Virus record (IMG/VR): IMGVR_UViG_3300007519_000018
Location: 1-64,000 of that record
DNA length: 64,000 nucleotides
Source of the DNA: a virus
Direction: 5' to 3' (one strand)
A program made the translations under genes and the position numbers. Within the stretch, counting starts at the first letter, position 1. The number at the start of each line of letters is the position of its first letter. Shown piece by piece: positions 1 through 6,841 of this stretch. The notes beneath the pieces are model-generated. The model was not told where the DNA came from. It searched no databases and saw only the letters and a program-made list of their open reading frames with translations.

Positions 1-150
1 CGGACCGACTGGACGCCGTTCGATGTCTACGAAATCGACCTAACCCGACCTGATCGGCCGTCGATCCGTCTTGTCGCTTCACGCAGCAAAGGTGATCCGC
101 CCCCGGTGACGGTGGAGACGCCGCGAGATGCGCACACTGTCACCAGTTGA
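1..150 (+). CDS. C-terminal end of a gene cut by the window edge
   Basis: Frame 1 is open from the first base to a TGA at 148-150, giving 49 residues that begin with WTPFDVYEID-like sequence. The residues are of ordinary composition, and the next gene starts 38 bases downstream on the same strand, so this is likely the tail of a real gene. I do not recognise the family. Confidence 0.45.
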   Translation, partial: RTDWTPFDVYEIDLTRPDRPSIRLVASRSKGDPPPVTVETPRDAHTVTS

Positions 151-188
151 TCTATCACACCCCATCACGCACCAGAAAGGCCAGCACC

Positions 189-401
189 ATGACCACCAAC
201 CGAGCAGACACGAAGAACCACTGCGTGCATTGCGAACGCCAGATCACCCTCGATACGAGGTGGCCCCGCCCGAAAGGATCATTGGGCATCTGGTATCACG
301 ACGACCTTTTGGACTACGACTCCTCAGGCTATTCGTGCGGCCTCGACGACGGCGAAGACAACGAAGCCGAGCCTTACTCAACCCAGACGATTCCTCGATG
401 A
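189..401 (+). CDS. small CxxC protein, unknown function
   Basis: A 70-residue protein. I chose the ATG at 189 because AGAAAGG lies at a proper distance upstream (about 174-180); an in-frame ATG at 147 would add 14 residues without a better ribosome site. A CVHC pair near residues 11-14 suggests a small metal-binding knuckle, followed by an acidic tail. Its stop overlaps the next start as ATGA (398-401), so translation is probably coupled. Family not recognised. Confidence 0.6.
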   Translation: MTTNRADTKNHCVHCERQITLDTRWPRPKGSLGIWYHDDLLDYDSSGYSCGLDDGEDNEAEPYSTQTIPR

Positions 402-598
402 GTGCCTTCCGCATGGAGCGCGACATGAGCGACCCGATCCTCATCGGCGGCGACTGGCTCGAAGACCCTGGCAGTCGTTACGTGCCGGTGGACTACCAGT
501 CGGTGTTGGCGACTGTGACGGCTGGTATGGGGACACGTCAAGTCGATTACGAAGAAGCGTTGCTTTCCCACACAGAGTCAGGTAACCTGTTGACATGA
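398..598 (+). CDS. small protein of unknown function
   Basis: A 66-residue acidic protein starting MSAFRMERDM. The start is set by an ATGA overlap with the upstream stop, and its own stop overlaps the macro-domain gene start by another ATGA. A longer reading from 128 exists in the same frame, but its added part is Arg-rich and lies out of frame over the upstream gene. No motif recognised. The position suggests it belongs to one operon with the macro-domain protein. Confidence 0.55.
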   Translation: MSAFRMERDMSDPILIGGDWLEDPGSRYVPVDYQSVLATVTAGMGTRQVDYEEALLSHTESGNLLT

Positions 599-1041
599 TC
601 GAATATCATGAATCCACCGACCTGTTCGAGATCGACGTAGAAGCAATCTGTCACGGGGTGAACACCCGTGGAATTGCTGGCGGTTTAGCCGCATCCGTGT
701 TCAGCCGGTTCCCCGAGAACTATGAGGCGTACCAGAGAGAGTGCTCCCAAGGGAGGCTCACCCCCGGCATGATGATGAGCCACTACGAGAAAGACCAGTA
801 CGTCTACAACCTTGTGACCCAGAAAGAACCCGGGCCTGACGCAAAGATCAACCTGATCGAATATGCGTTCACCGCAATGAGAAGCCATGCCATGGAGAAC
901 GATGTGAAATCCATCGGATGCCCTCAGGTAGGGGCCGGTATCGGAGGTCTTCAATGGAAATATGTGGATCAGGCCATCAAGAAGGTGTGGAGTACGGCAC
1001 AGGGTGTCACCCTCCACATTGTCACCCGTGATAAGTTCTGA
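595..1041 (+). CDS. macro-domain protein (ADP-ribose binding/processing)
   Basis: This 148-residue protein matches a single compact macro domain. The N-terminal HGVN (residues 20-23) followed by the GIAGGLA loop (27-33) corresponds to the conserved Asn and ADP-ribose pocket of this family. VYNLVTQK (70-77) and PQVGAGIGGLQW (110-121) match the later core strand and the diphosphate loop. Known family members bind ADP-ribose or remove it from proteins, DNA or O-acetyl-ADP-ribose. In this phage it could reverse ADP-ribosylation, either made by a host defence (DarT-like) or by the phage's own candidate transferase near 14.7 kb. That link is inference. Start and stop contexts (ATGA upstream) place it in the small plus-strand operon. 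Confidence 0.85.
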   Translation: MIEYHESTDLFEIDVEAICHGVNTRGIAGGLAASVFSRFPENYEAYQRECSQGRLTPGMMMSHYEKDQYVYNLVTQKEPGPDAKINLIEYAFTAMRSHAMENDVKSIGCPQVGAGIGGLQWKYVDQAIKKVWSTAQGVTLHIVTRDKF

Positions 1042-1044
1042 ACC

Positions 1045-1242
1045 ATGAACGAAAAAGAACTCATCGCTCTACTGAATGGCATGTCCGATGAAGCGTCGAG
1101 ACTGATGCCGACGATTGAAGGACTCGCAGAGTATGCGCTGGACAACGAAACGCCGGGGCTCGACGCCATGATCGCTGATGTCATGACCTACATGGCGTGG
1201 GTGAGGCAGTCTGTGGTGGGGTTGGCGAATGCTTCCGGTTGA
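1045..1242 (+). CDS. small protein of unknown function
   Basis: A 65-residue protein beginning MNEKELIALL, 3 bases after the macro-domain stop. It is predicted to be largely helical and has no recognised motif. Its 3' end overlaps the following cysteine-rich gene by 14 bases. Conservation of operon order would be the best support for it being real. Confidence 0.55.
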   Translation: MNEKELIALLNGMSDEASRLMPTIEGLAEYALDNETPGLDAMIADVMTYMAWVRQSVVGLANASG

Positions 1243-1369
1243 GAGGTACTCGATCTGCCTTGAGTGTCCTCGGTTCCGCAAGGGTTTGCGTCAATGCAAG
1301 GAATGCGGATGTTTCATGCCTGTGAAGGTCAAGATCAAATCGCAGTCATGTCCGCTCGGCAAGTGGTGA
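1229..1369 (+). CDS. 46-residue cysteine-rich phage protein
   Basis: ATG at 1229, TGA at 1367-1369. The protein has the pattern CxxCP, then CxxCGCFM, then CPxGKW at the C-terminus, six cysteines in all. Small proteins with this layout occur widely in T4-like cyanophages and other large phages, from memory. The cysteine spacing suggests zinc or Fe-S binding, but the role is unknown. It overlaps the upstream gene by 14 bases and ends only 10 bases from the convergent minus-strand thioesterase gene. Confidence 0.75.
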   Translation: MLPVERYSICLECPRFRKGLRQCKECGCFMPVKVKIKSQSCPLGKW

Positions 1370-1379
1370 CGGTCACCCG

Positions 1380-2135
1380 CTAGGCCGCCCAGCCTGCGTT
1401 GTAGCCGTACAAAAAGTCGATCTGAGGGACCGCATCCAGTTGTGCTGTCATGCGTGTCGCACAGATCGGTGTTCCATGTTCGTTGTACTGGTCGAGCCGT
1501 GTGATCACGTTCCCGTAGGCGCGTCCTTCGATCTGGTGTGTCAGGTACACCTTCTCGAAAGCGGCACCAGTGAACCAGTGGGTGACCAGCGACTGGGTTG
1601 ATCCGAAGCGTCCGACTAGGTGGGCGAGGTTGATGGTGCCGAAGTCGGCGAGGACTGCTGACGCGGCGAGGTCGATGTCGTGGCCCTCCAGCCACATCAT
1701 TGCCCCTCCACGTCGGAACCATCCTTTCAGATAGTCCCAGATGTTGTCAGCGCCACCGATCCCCCAGTCCCATTCGCTTTCACGGAACTGTGGGACGGTC
1801 ACGGTTGGTGTCACGACACCATCAGGTTGGCTGTCTGTTGATGAGAGGACGTTGGAATGTGCGATGAGCCGGTCACCCTGTGTGAGAGTCACTACAGTGA
1901 CCCGTGACGAGTCAATTCGGTTCCGTGTAACAGTCACGGGTTCGTCAGGGTTCGCCTTGGCGTAGAAGAACGTCGATGTGTTGACTGGTCGTCCATCTTG
2001 AGCACCTGAAATTGTGGCCACCGCATGAAGGACTCCACCGAAGACGAACGGCTTTGCACCTCCTGTCCAGATCGAATGCTTCGACTCGGGATGAAAGTGC
2101 TCGTCTTCAGCGGAGTGCGATATGAACGTGCTCAT
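1380..2135 (-). CDS. TesB-like acyl-CoA thioesterase family protein
   Basis: A 251-residue protein whose two halves resemble the double hot-dog fold of TesB-type acyl-CoA thioesterases. The N-terminal half has VFGGVLHAVATIS, then a FFYAKANPDEPVTV stretch and LTQGDRLIAHS, in the order expected for the first hot dog. The C-terminal half has AVLADFGTIN, then VTHWF and CATRM strands of the second. The expected reaction is hydrolysis of acyl-CoA to fatty acid and CoA in the cytoplasm. Start overlaps the upstream stop (ATGA at 2132-2135), so it is the last gene of a three-gene operon. Thioesterases are unusual phage cargo. Assignment rests on pattern resemblance; the catalytic residues were not verified. 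Confidence 0.6.
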   Translation of the reverse strand: MSTFISHSAEDEHFHPESKHSIWTGGAKPFVFGGVLHAVATISGAQDGRPVNTSTFFYAKANPDEPVTVTRNRIDSSRVTVVTLTQGDRLIAHSNVLSSTDSQPDGVVTPTVTVPQFRESEWDWGIGGADNIWDYLKGWFRRGGAMMWLEGHDIDLAASAVLADFGTINLAHLVGRFGSTQSLVTHWFTGAAFEKVYLTHQIEGRAYGNVITRLDQYNEHGTPICATRMTAQLDAVPQIDFLYGYNAGWAA

Positions 2136-2452
2136 TGATCCCTGTCCATGGCGTGACCGATGGCTTTCAATATGTACTGTTCGACAGCGGTACTGATCGT
2201 GTCGGTGGCTAAAGGCCCGTCGATGGTGGCCACATGGCTCCCATCAGTCGACATAATGTTGATGGTGTCTACCCGTAGGCTCCTGATCGTTTCAGCCGAT
2301 TCTCTCAGCAGATGCGACGTGACGTCCACATGGAAGGTGTTTGCGTCCATCACGTCAGCGAGCGCCGTCAAAGTGTCCTCGATCGGTTCGTCACCTACCT
2401 CCACCTTGACGACGGATCTCTCGGCAGCCTGACACTCTCTCGGTTGATTCAT
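2132..2452 (-). CDS. protein of unknown function
   Basis: A 106-residue acidic protein starting MNQPRECQAA. It lies between the LysM-like membrane protein and the thioesterase with ATGA overlaps on both sides, so the three are almost certainly co-translated. The middle (HVDVTSHLLRESAETIRSL) looks alpha/beta. No family recognised. Confidence 0.6.
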   Translation of the reverse strand: MNQPRECQAAERSVVKVEVGDEPIEDTLTALADVMDANTFHVDVTSHLLRESAETIRSLRVDTINIMSTDGSHVATIDGPLATDTISTAVEQYILKAIGHAMDRDQ

Positions 2453-2727
2453 GGAGTGAATGATAGCGCAATCGACTGACCTACGTAGACGTTCGATGAT
2501 CCGTTGTTGAGGGTGATCGTGTCATGGACGGCGTTCTGGATGTTGCCGTTGCAGTGCTTCTCAACGGTTGACCAGATGGTGGGGTCTTGGTGTGTGACTG
2601 TTCCGTATTGGGAGTTGCAGGTGTATGAGTCGAGGGCTTCGATTCGGTTGAAGATGAATAGGATGGTGAGGAAGGAGGCGGTGAATAGGGCGATGTAGGT
2701 GAGGGTGTTGTGGATGCGGTGACTCAT
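2449..2727 (-). CDS. membrane-anchored protein with C-terminal LysM-like domain
   Basis: A 92-residue protein with one hydrophobic segment near the N-terminus (about residues 8-27, YIALFTASFLTILFIF) and a C-terminal half resembling a LysM repeat: DPTIWSTV, then GNIQNAV, LNNG and VYVGQSIAL. LysM modules bind N-acetylglucosamine polymers such as peptidoglycan. The likely topology is an N-terminal anchor with the LysM-like part outside the membrane, suggesting a role at the host envelope such as lysis support or exclusion. That role is inference. First gene of a three-gene minus-strand operon. Confidence 0.55.
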   Translation of the reverse strand: MSHRIHNTLTYIALFTASFLTILFIFNRIEALDSYTCNSQYGTVTHQDPTIWSTVEKHCNGNIQNAVHDTITLNNGSSNVYVGQSIALSFTP

Positions 2728-3059
2728 GGTGGTTAGGTTATCGCCTCTTCGACTCTAACCTTCCAACAGGCGCCATGCTGCTACATGTCTCTCTTATGCC
2801 ACGACAGTCACCACGACGTCCATAGCTACCCGTGGGCCTCTTGAGCCATCACACACGCCACCACGCTCGACACAGGCGCACACAGGGCCACACCTGACCC
2901 CTCCATCGCACATCAACCCCAGCACACACCGCAGACCCCACACCCCCACCCCCACACCTGACCCCTCCATCGCACATCAACCCCAGCACACACCGCAGAC
3001 CCCACACCCCCACCCCCACACCCACAGCCCCGACAAACTTTTTCGATCACACAAACAAC
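2728..3059. other. non-coding, C/A-rich (plus strand) intergenic segment
   Basis: I find no credible gene. The plus strand is strongly C+A-rich with CCACACCC-like runs and contains a 64-bp tandem duplication. It ends where the composition flips to G+T-rich near 3065. Confidence 0.7.
2891..3018. repeat. two exact tandem copies of a 64-bp unit
   Basis: The unit starting CACCTGACCCCTCCATCGCA is present at 2891-2954 and again at 2955-3018 with no difference that I can see; the repeat register continues for a few bases after 3018. Within the unit the motif CCACACCC recurs. Such duplications beside a composition switch could be iterons or recombination products. Confidence 0.85.
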
Positions 3060-3074
3060 CAGCGGGGGCCGCTG
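3060..3074. other. short inverted repeat at the composition switch
   Basis: CAGCGG at 3060-3065 pairs with CCGCTG at 3069-3074 around a GGG loop. On the plus strand it is followed by TGTGGGGTTTTTG, giving it some look of a terminator, but no plus-strand gene reaches it. It lies exactly where plus-strand sequence changes from C/A-rich to G/T-rich. Confidence 0.4.
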
Positions 3075-3189
3075 TGTGGGGTTTTTGTTTTGGGGGGGTT
3101 GTGTTTAGTTTTATCTGGGTGGTGTTAGTGGGTGTAGGGGGGTTTGTGTTTTTTTGTGATGTGGTTCCAGATGTGTTTGATCTATTGTT

Positions 3190-3818
3190 TTATTGTCGTG
3201 GGGTTGGTTGTGTGTGGTGTGTTTTGGGGTGGTTGGTTGGGGTTTGTGGGTTTTGGGGGTTGTGGGGGTGTGGGTGTTTTCGTTGTGGGTGGTGGTGGGG
3301 GTGGTGTTTTTTTGTTTGGTCTGGTGGGTGTTGTTTAAATTTGTGGGCGGTTTTTTGGTGTGTGTGGTGGTTGCGGGTGGTGGGGTTGTACCAGTTTGGT
3401 TGGTTGTGGTTGTTGTGGGTTGCCCATGATTGTGTGATGTCGGGGAGGCGGATGTGGGTGTGTTTGGGTGTTCCCCAGTGGTGGGTGTGGTTGTGGATGA
3501 TTTGGATGGTTTGGGCGATTGATGCTCCGGGCCAGCCGATGTTGTTGAGTGTTTGGTTGGTGTGGTTGGCGAGGATGTGGGGCCATGTGTGTTGGTGGTT
3601 GAGGGCGTATCCGGCGGTGATTGAGTTTCTTGCGGTGGGGAGGTCGGGGTTGGTGGTGGAGTTGGTGTCGTGCCAGTTTTGTTGGTTGACGGTGTAGGTG
3701 TGGTTGGGGATGGGGGTGTGCCAGTTTTGGCCTTGTGTTGTTTTTGTTCCGTTTAGATTTGTTTGTATGTGTGGGGGGGGTGAAGTGTTGGTATTGGATG
3801 TTTTTGTGGTGTTCTCAT
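3190..3818 (-). pseudogene. SGNH/GDSL-hydrolase-like gene, frameshifted at a poly-C tract
   Basis: An open frame runs on the minus strand to a TAA at 3192-3190. It has no ATG of its own, but a coupled ATG at 3818 (ATGA with the upstream stop) starts a frame that meets it at a run of eight C (plus-strand G at 3773-3780); one base gained or lost there would join them. The downstream frame reads TYTVNQQNWHD, then ARNSITAGYAL, TWPHILA and NNIGWPGASI. This matches block I (GDSxTxG, with Asn in place of Asp) and block II (GxPGxS) of SGNH hydrolases. Further on it decays into His/Pro/Gln/Thr-rich text, because the coding strand is almost only A and C. It may be a pseudogene, a phase-variable gene or a sequencing error in the homopolymer. 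Confidence 0.45.
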
Positions 3819-3880
3819 GCGGTGTGGTAGTCGAAGTCGATGATTGTTGGGGTGGTTTGTTTTAGGTATTCGGAGAGCAT
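3815..3880 (-). CDS. possible 21-residue peptide or gene fragment
   Basis: ATG at 3880 gives MLSEYLKQTTPTIIDFDYHTA, ending in an ATGA overlap with the downstream start at 3818. The frame is also open further upstream, so this may be the 3' end of a decayed gene rather than a free peptide. The only support is the coupling arrangement and ordinary-looking residues. Confidence 0.25.
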   Translation of the reverse strand: MLSEYLKQTTPTIIDFDYHTA

Positions 3881-3924
3881 GGTTTGTCCTGTGGGTTTTG
3901 CCGTCGTGTTGGTTGGGTTTAGAT

Positions 3925-4110
3925 TTATCTGTTCTGTTTGGTTGGTGGGGGTCCGTGTTCGAGGGCCTCTTCCAGAAGTTTCCCGTCAATTGAAAATGTA
4001 TTTTTTTCCTTGTTGTATCTTTCGCTGTGGGCGGCGAAAACTATCTCTCCGTCTTCAACGATGGAGAGTGCGGCGTCGTGGCTCGAATCGTTGATGCCGT
4101 AGATCCTCAT
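3925..4110 (-). pseudogene. truncated N-terminus of a NodU/CmcH-type carbamoyltransferase
   Basis: A 61-residue reading starting MRIYGINDSSHDAALSIV, followed by EIVFAAHSERYNK and LLEEALEHG. This is the N-terminal signature of carbamoyltransferases (GIN-D-SHDA plus AxxSERxxxxK), enzymes of about 550-600 residues that carbamoylate sugars or antibiotics. After residue 52 the sequence leaves the family (GPPPTKQNR, stop), and no continuation is seen in the other frames of the C/A-rich DNA that follows. It starts by ATGA overlap with the oxygenase gene, so it is still translated as a stub if the operon is expressed. Confidence 0.6.
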
Positions 4111-4853
4111 CGCGGATCGTCGATATTCCAGTCGGGCGGAATTTTTTGTGGGTCGACATTTGGGATTTGTTCGGAGGGAATCATGTTTATAATTTCCCTG
4201 TAGTTGCTGAATCGTTTCCACCAGTCGTTGGGTAGATTTGGCAGGAGGTTGTGAATCAGGGTGCGGGCGTGTGGCCAGAATGATGTCATGACGAAACGTT
4301 CGCCTGAGGTGACCTCTGTGACTCCATGTAGGTATTGATGTGAGGCCGGGAACGCGATGAACATTCCGGGTTGTGGCCTGACTTCGATTCCTTGGTGCTC
4401 GAAGTAGGTTTGTCCACCTGTGAAGTCGTTGTTGAAGTAGAGCACGGACGCGATGTCGTATTGGTGGAGGCTGAGCGGGGCGTGTTCGCCCCTGATGGGG
4501 CTGAAGATGAGCGTTCCGTCTGAGTGTCCAACATCTGAGTGTGCTGACTGCTTGTCTCCCTGCACCCATTTACGCATGGCGAAGACGTTTGGTTGGAGAA
4601 CGGTTTCTCCGAAAAAATCTTCGATGTGTGTTTTGGCTCGGAGGGAGATTTCCTCAAACAAATCTTGGAGGAAACTCCATTCGTTCTTATCCCTCAGCAC
4701 GTTGGTGTCTTGTGACCAATGTGAACGCTCTTGGTAGTCTGCTCCTGCTGGCTGAACCCAAGGACATTCAGTGTTGAAGAAGTGCATGAATGTTCCGCAC
4801 TCATTCTCTGAGAGGAAATTCGGCGCCACGTAAAGTTGGGGGGCGCTACTCAT
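4107..4853 (-). CDS. 2OG-Fe(II) oxygenase, prolyl-4-hydroxylase-like
   Basis: A 248-residue protein with the double-stranded beta-helix metal site: HSD in QSAHSDVGH (about residues 98-106) and a distal His in YLHGVTEV followed by GERFVMTSFW, where the Arg would bind 2-oxoglutarate. GGQTYFEHQG and PGMFIAFPA are typical strands between them. The family hydroxylates protein side chains, nucleobases or small molecules using oxygen and 2-oxoglutarate in the cytoplasm. The substrate is unknown. It lies in a minus-strand operon with a second oxygenase-like gene (5829-6521) and beside the carbamoyltransferase stub, hinting at a former modification cluster. Confidence 0.8.
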   Translation of the reverse strand: MSSAPQLYVAPNFLSENECGTFMHFFNTECPWVQPAGADYQERSHWSQDTNVLRDKNEWSFLQDLFEEISLRAKTHIEDFFGETVLQPNVFAMRKWVQGDKQSAHSDVGHSDGTLIFSPIRGEHAPLSLHQYDIASVLYFNNDFTGGQTYFEHQGIEVRPQPGMFIAFPASHQYLHGVTEVTSGERFVMTSFWPHARTLIHNLLPNLPNDWWKRFSNYREIINMIPSEQIPNVDPQKIPPDWNIDDPR

Positions 4854-4854
4854 G

Positions 4855-5199
4855 TCAGTCGTCTTCTGTTGCGTCGTCTTCTGTTGCGTTTAGGTTGTCA
4901 TGATAGGAGGCGGCTAGGATTTGCGCCTGACGCTCCATCGTGATTGGGTCCAAAATCTTGGGGAGGCTCACTTCAAGATGGCCGATAATTTTGTAGGCGA
5001 TAACGCTGTTCTCGGTGTCGACGTAGTGGGGTTGAAGGAGACGAAGGTAGTCCCCGTCCCACATGACCACATAGATGCGTGAATCGTCTCCGTCACCAAA
5101 CTTGAAGGTACACATTTGCGTGTGCATCGCATGCCCGGCGGTGCTTAGTTCGGAAATTTGGTCGCTGTCGACGGTTGGGATTTCTGTCTCGTCACTCAT
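4855..5199 (-). CDS. acidic protein of unknown function
   Basis: A 114-residue protein starting MSDETEIPTV and ending in ATEDDATEDD. The last ten residues are a direct repeat at DNA level (a 15-base unit twice), which suggests recent slippage. The centre (IYVVMWDGDYLRLLQP) looks like a small beta domain. Family not recognised. One base separates its stop from the downstream oxygenase start. Confidence 0.65.
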   Translation of the reverse strand: MSDETEIPTVDSDQISELSTAGHAMHTQMCTFKFGDGDDSRIYVVMWDGDYLRLLQPHYVDTENSVIAYKIIGHLEVSLPKILDPITMERQAQILAASYHDNLNATEDDATEDD

Positions 5200-5228
5200 A
5201 CTTTTATCCTAGATGATGGTTGTGTTGT

Positions 5229-5813
5229 TCATTGTTGGATAGCATAAAAAATTGAAGCAAGTTGATGGATGTATAGGTTCCAACAGTCGGTCCAGAAAAC
5301 TGTTCCGTTCGTCGGGTCTTGTTGACCGGCTTTCCAGAACTTTTTGTGCCTATCGAAAATCTGCCTGTTGGCGACTCCGACGACCCATGCCGTGTTGAAC
5401 CGTTCGATCTCAGAGGAGTTGTTGGCGCTCCGTTGGAGAGAAACGAAGGCGTAGTAGTCGGCCATTTGATGTTCGTGGTTGTAGGCCGGAAGCGTTGCCT
5501 CGTAGTTGGGTCTAGGGGCGACTGTTCGATCTTTTGTTTTGACCTCGATGGTCTTTTTTTCGAGTTCAGCGTTGGTGATTCCGAGGTCGTGCTTCGTGGT
5601 GTACATGGGCTCGAATTGTATTTTGTTGTCCTCAAGTACCCGTTCGGACACGATCTCGCCGAGGCATCCGACGATGTTGGCTTCTTCCTTGCGATGTGAT
5701 CCTCGAAACACCGGGAGGCTTTCAGCCCTTTCGGTAGCCTTTCGATACATATCGGGGGTGATATTGACTTTCAGGAAACTGGTGTTTTGTCTGCCGGGCA
5801 CGTCTCGTATCAA
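5229..5813 (-). CDS. PD-(D/E)XK-like nuclease, putative
   Basis: A 194-residue protein with the order expected for a restriction-endonuclease-like fold: GCLGEIVSERVLED (helix with Glu, about residues 49-62), then a strand with Asp in KHDLGITN (about 74-81), then TIEVKTKDR (about 88-96) giving the ExK pair. The spacing matches the D-(x)n-ExK pattern. Possible roles are host DNA degradation or replication intermediates. No fused specificity domain is visible. It sits between an oxygenase gene and an unknown gene in a minus-strand operon. The fold call is moderate because the family is very divergent. Confidence 0.55.
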   Translation of the reverse strand: MIRDVPGRQNTSFLKVNITPDMYRKATERAESLPVFRGSHRKEEANIVGCLGEIVSERVLEDNKIQFEPMYTTKHDLGITNAELEKKTIEVKTKDRTVAPRPNYEATLPAYNHEHQMADYYAFVSLQRSANNSSEIERFNTAWVVGVANRQIFDRHKKFWKAGQQDPTNGTVFWTDCWNLYIHQLASIFYAIQQ

Positions 5814-5828
5814 CCATACGCAGATCCG

Positions 5829-6521
5829 TCAACGGTTGTTTTGTTCTGAAGCGAACTGTCCTGTCGTGAGGGCGTAGGGCGGATTGTCGATATGCCATAC
5901 ATTGACCACGATGACCTGCTTGATGCCAGACTCGATCGGAGTCGTCTCATGGAGGCGGTGGCCAGCGTCGAATACGACAAGCCGGTCGGGTTTGCACGCG
6001 ATCCGTTCCCGACGCTCGATCGGAGAGATCAAAGATGCGGTGTTTTCCTCTTCGAGTCTCATCGAGCCTTCATCGATGCCGTGTTCGTGAATCTCAAGAA
6101 ACGACCCTGTTGATTCGCTGAATCCGTACCAGACGCAGCCGATCCTCGGACCTTGGAACCATTGAGTGTCCGCGTACAGAAATGTGTCTTCGTCGACGTG
6201 CCTAGCAAGAAATTGGCCGTGAACGAAGGTGCGAACCCAGTATTCGAAGCCTGCCACTTCCTCTTCTGGGAAGGGTAGAAGTCCTGTATCCCGCCATATT
6301 TTCTCGATGAGGCGTTGCCGGTTGGTTTGGGCGGGGGATTCCCACCATCCTGACCAGAAAGCGTATGGCGCGTAGCAGTCAGATTGTTCTGAGTGAAATT
6401 CGTTGAGAGTCTTCCCTATGTTTTCTCCGGGCATTTCCGGAGGGAAGAATGATTGATCTTCTCGTATCGGGTGTTCAAGGTCTGTTCCGGATACGAAATT
6501 ATCAAAAACGAATAGGGTCAT
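5829..6521 (-). CDS. 2OG-Fe(II) oxygenase-like protein
   Basis: A 230-residue protein. I place the start at 6521, where ATG overlaps the upstream TGA as ATGA, rather than at 6554. The core has ARHVDEDTF (HxD of the facial triad), a GSFLEIHEHG segment, and FDAGHRLHETTPIESG with a late His followed by IKQVIVVNVWH. This is the layout of Fe(II)/2-oxoglutarate oxygenases, although the usual 2OG-binding Arg after the distal His is not obvious. The substrate is unknown. It is the second such enzyme in this operon; a third lies at 44614. Confidence 0.6.
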   Translation of the reverse strand: MTLFVFDNFVSGTDLEHPIREDQSFFPPEMPGENIGKTLNEFHSEQSDCYAPYAFWSGWWESPAQTNRQRLIEKIWRDTGLLPFPEEEVAGFEYWVRTFVHGQFLARHVDEDTFLYADTQWFQGPRIGCVWYGFSESTGSFLEIHEHGIDEGSMRLEEENTASLISPIERRERIACKPDRLVVFDAGHRLHETTPIESGIKQVIVVNVWHIDNPPYALTTGQFASEQNNR

Positions 6522-6796
6522 TTGTTGAAGATGGTGACCAGTCGCGCCCGCCAAGATGGCTTCTCAAGGATCGTCACGTAAGTGATTTTTTCCGGCTCGG
6601 AAACGGGCGCCGTAACTGTTTCTATGTGTTGTTTTGGGCGCGGATCGAGGCCAGCGTATGGCCCTACGATCTTCCTAGGTGCAGCTTTTTTTGCGACCGT
6701 CTTTTTGACCGTAATCTTCTTAGCGGCAGATTTTTTTGCTGCCGGTGTCTTTTTGACCGCTTTCTTGACGGCCTTTTTTTTCTCGCTGTTTGCCAT
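6518..6796 (-). CDS. lysine/alanine-rich basic protein, histone H1-like tail
   Basis: A 92-residue protein whose first half is built of KKAVKK / AAKKS / VAKKAAP-type repeats (about residues 6-42), then a more ordinary C-terminal half with VTILEKPSWRARLVTIF. Such tails are known from bacterial histone H1-like and HU-fused proteins and bind DNA nonspecifically. A role in phage DNA compaction or host nucleoid takeover is inference. Ribosome site GGAG lies 9 bases before the ATG. Its stop overlaps the oxygenase start. Confidence 0.65.
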   Translation of the reverse strand: MANSEKKKAVKKAVKKTPAAKKSAAKKITVKKTVAKKAAPRKIVGPYAGLDPRPKQHIETVTAPVSEPEKITYVTILEKPSWRARLVTIFNK

Positions 6797-6829
6797 TTTG
6801 TGTTGCTCCGAATTCTGGTTTATTGAACT

Positions 6830-6835
6830 ATTGTA
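6830..6835 (-). promoter_or_regulatory. candidate -10 element (TACAAT)
   Basis: On the minus strand TACAAT stands 33 bases upstream of the basic-protein ATG, in the 45-base gap between divergent genes. No good -35 box is seen. It belongs to a set of TACAAT hexamers found in the few intergenic gaps of this genome. Confidence 0.35.
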
Positions 6836-6841
6836 CTGGAT

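Noticed and set aside
128-397. Longer N-terminal version of the 398-598 gene
   Set aside because: The extra part is Arg/Pro-rich out-of-frame reading of the gene at 189-401; the ATGA overlap at 398 fits the rest of the genome.
2891-3018. CRISPR array
   Set aside because: Only two adjacent identical 64-bp units with no spacers between them.
3074-3697. A 207-codon plus-strand open frame and others in the G/T-rich segment
   Set aside because: The product is a run of Trp, Val, Gly, Cys and Phe caused by G/T composition; the minus strand carries the only family-like text (SGNH).
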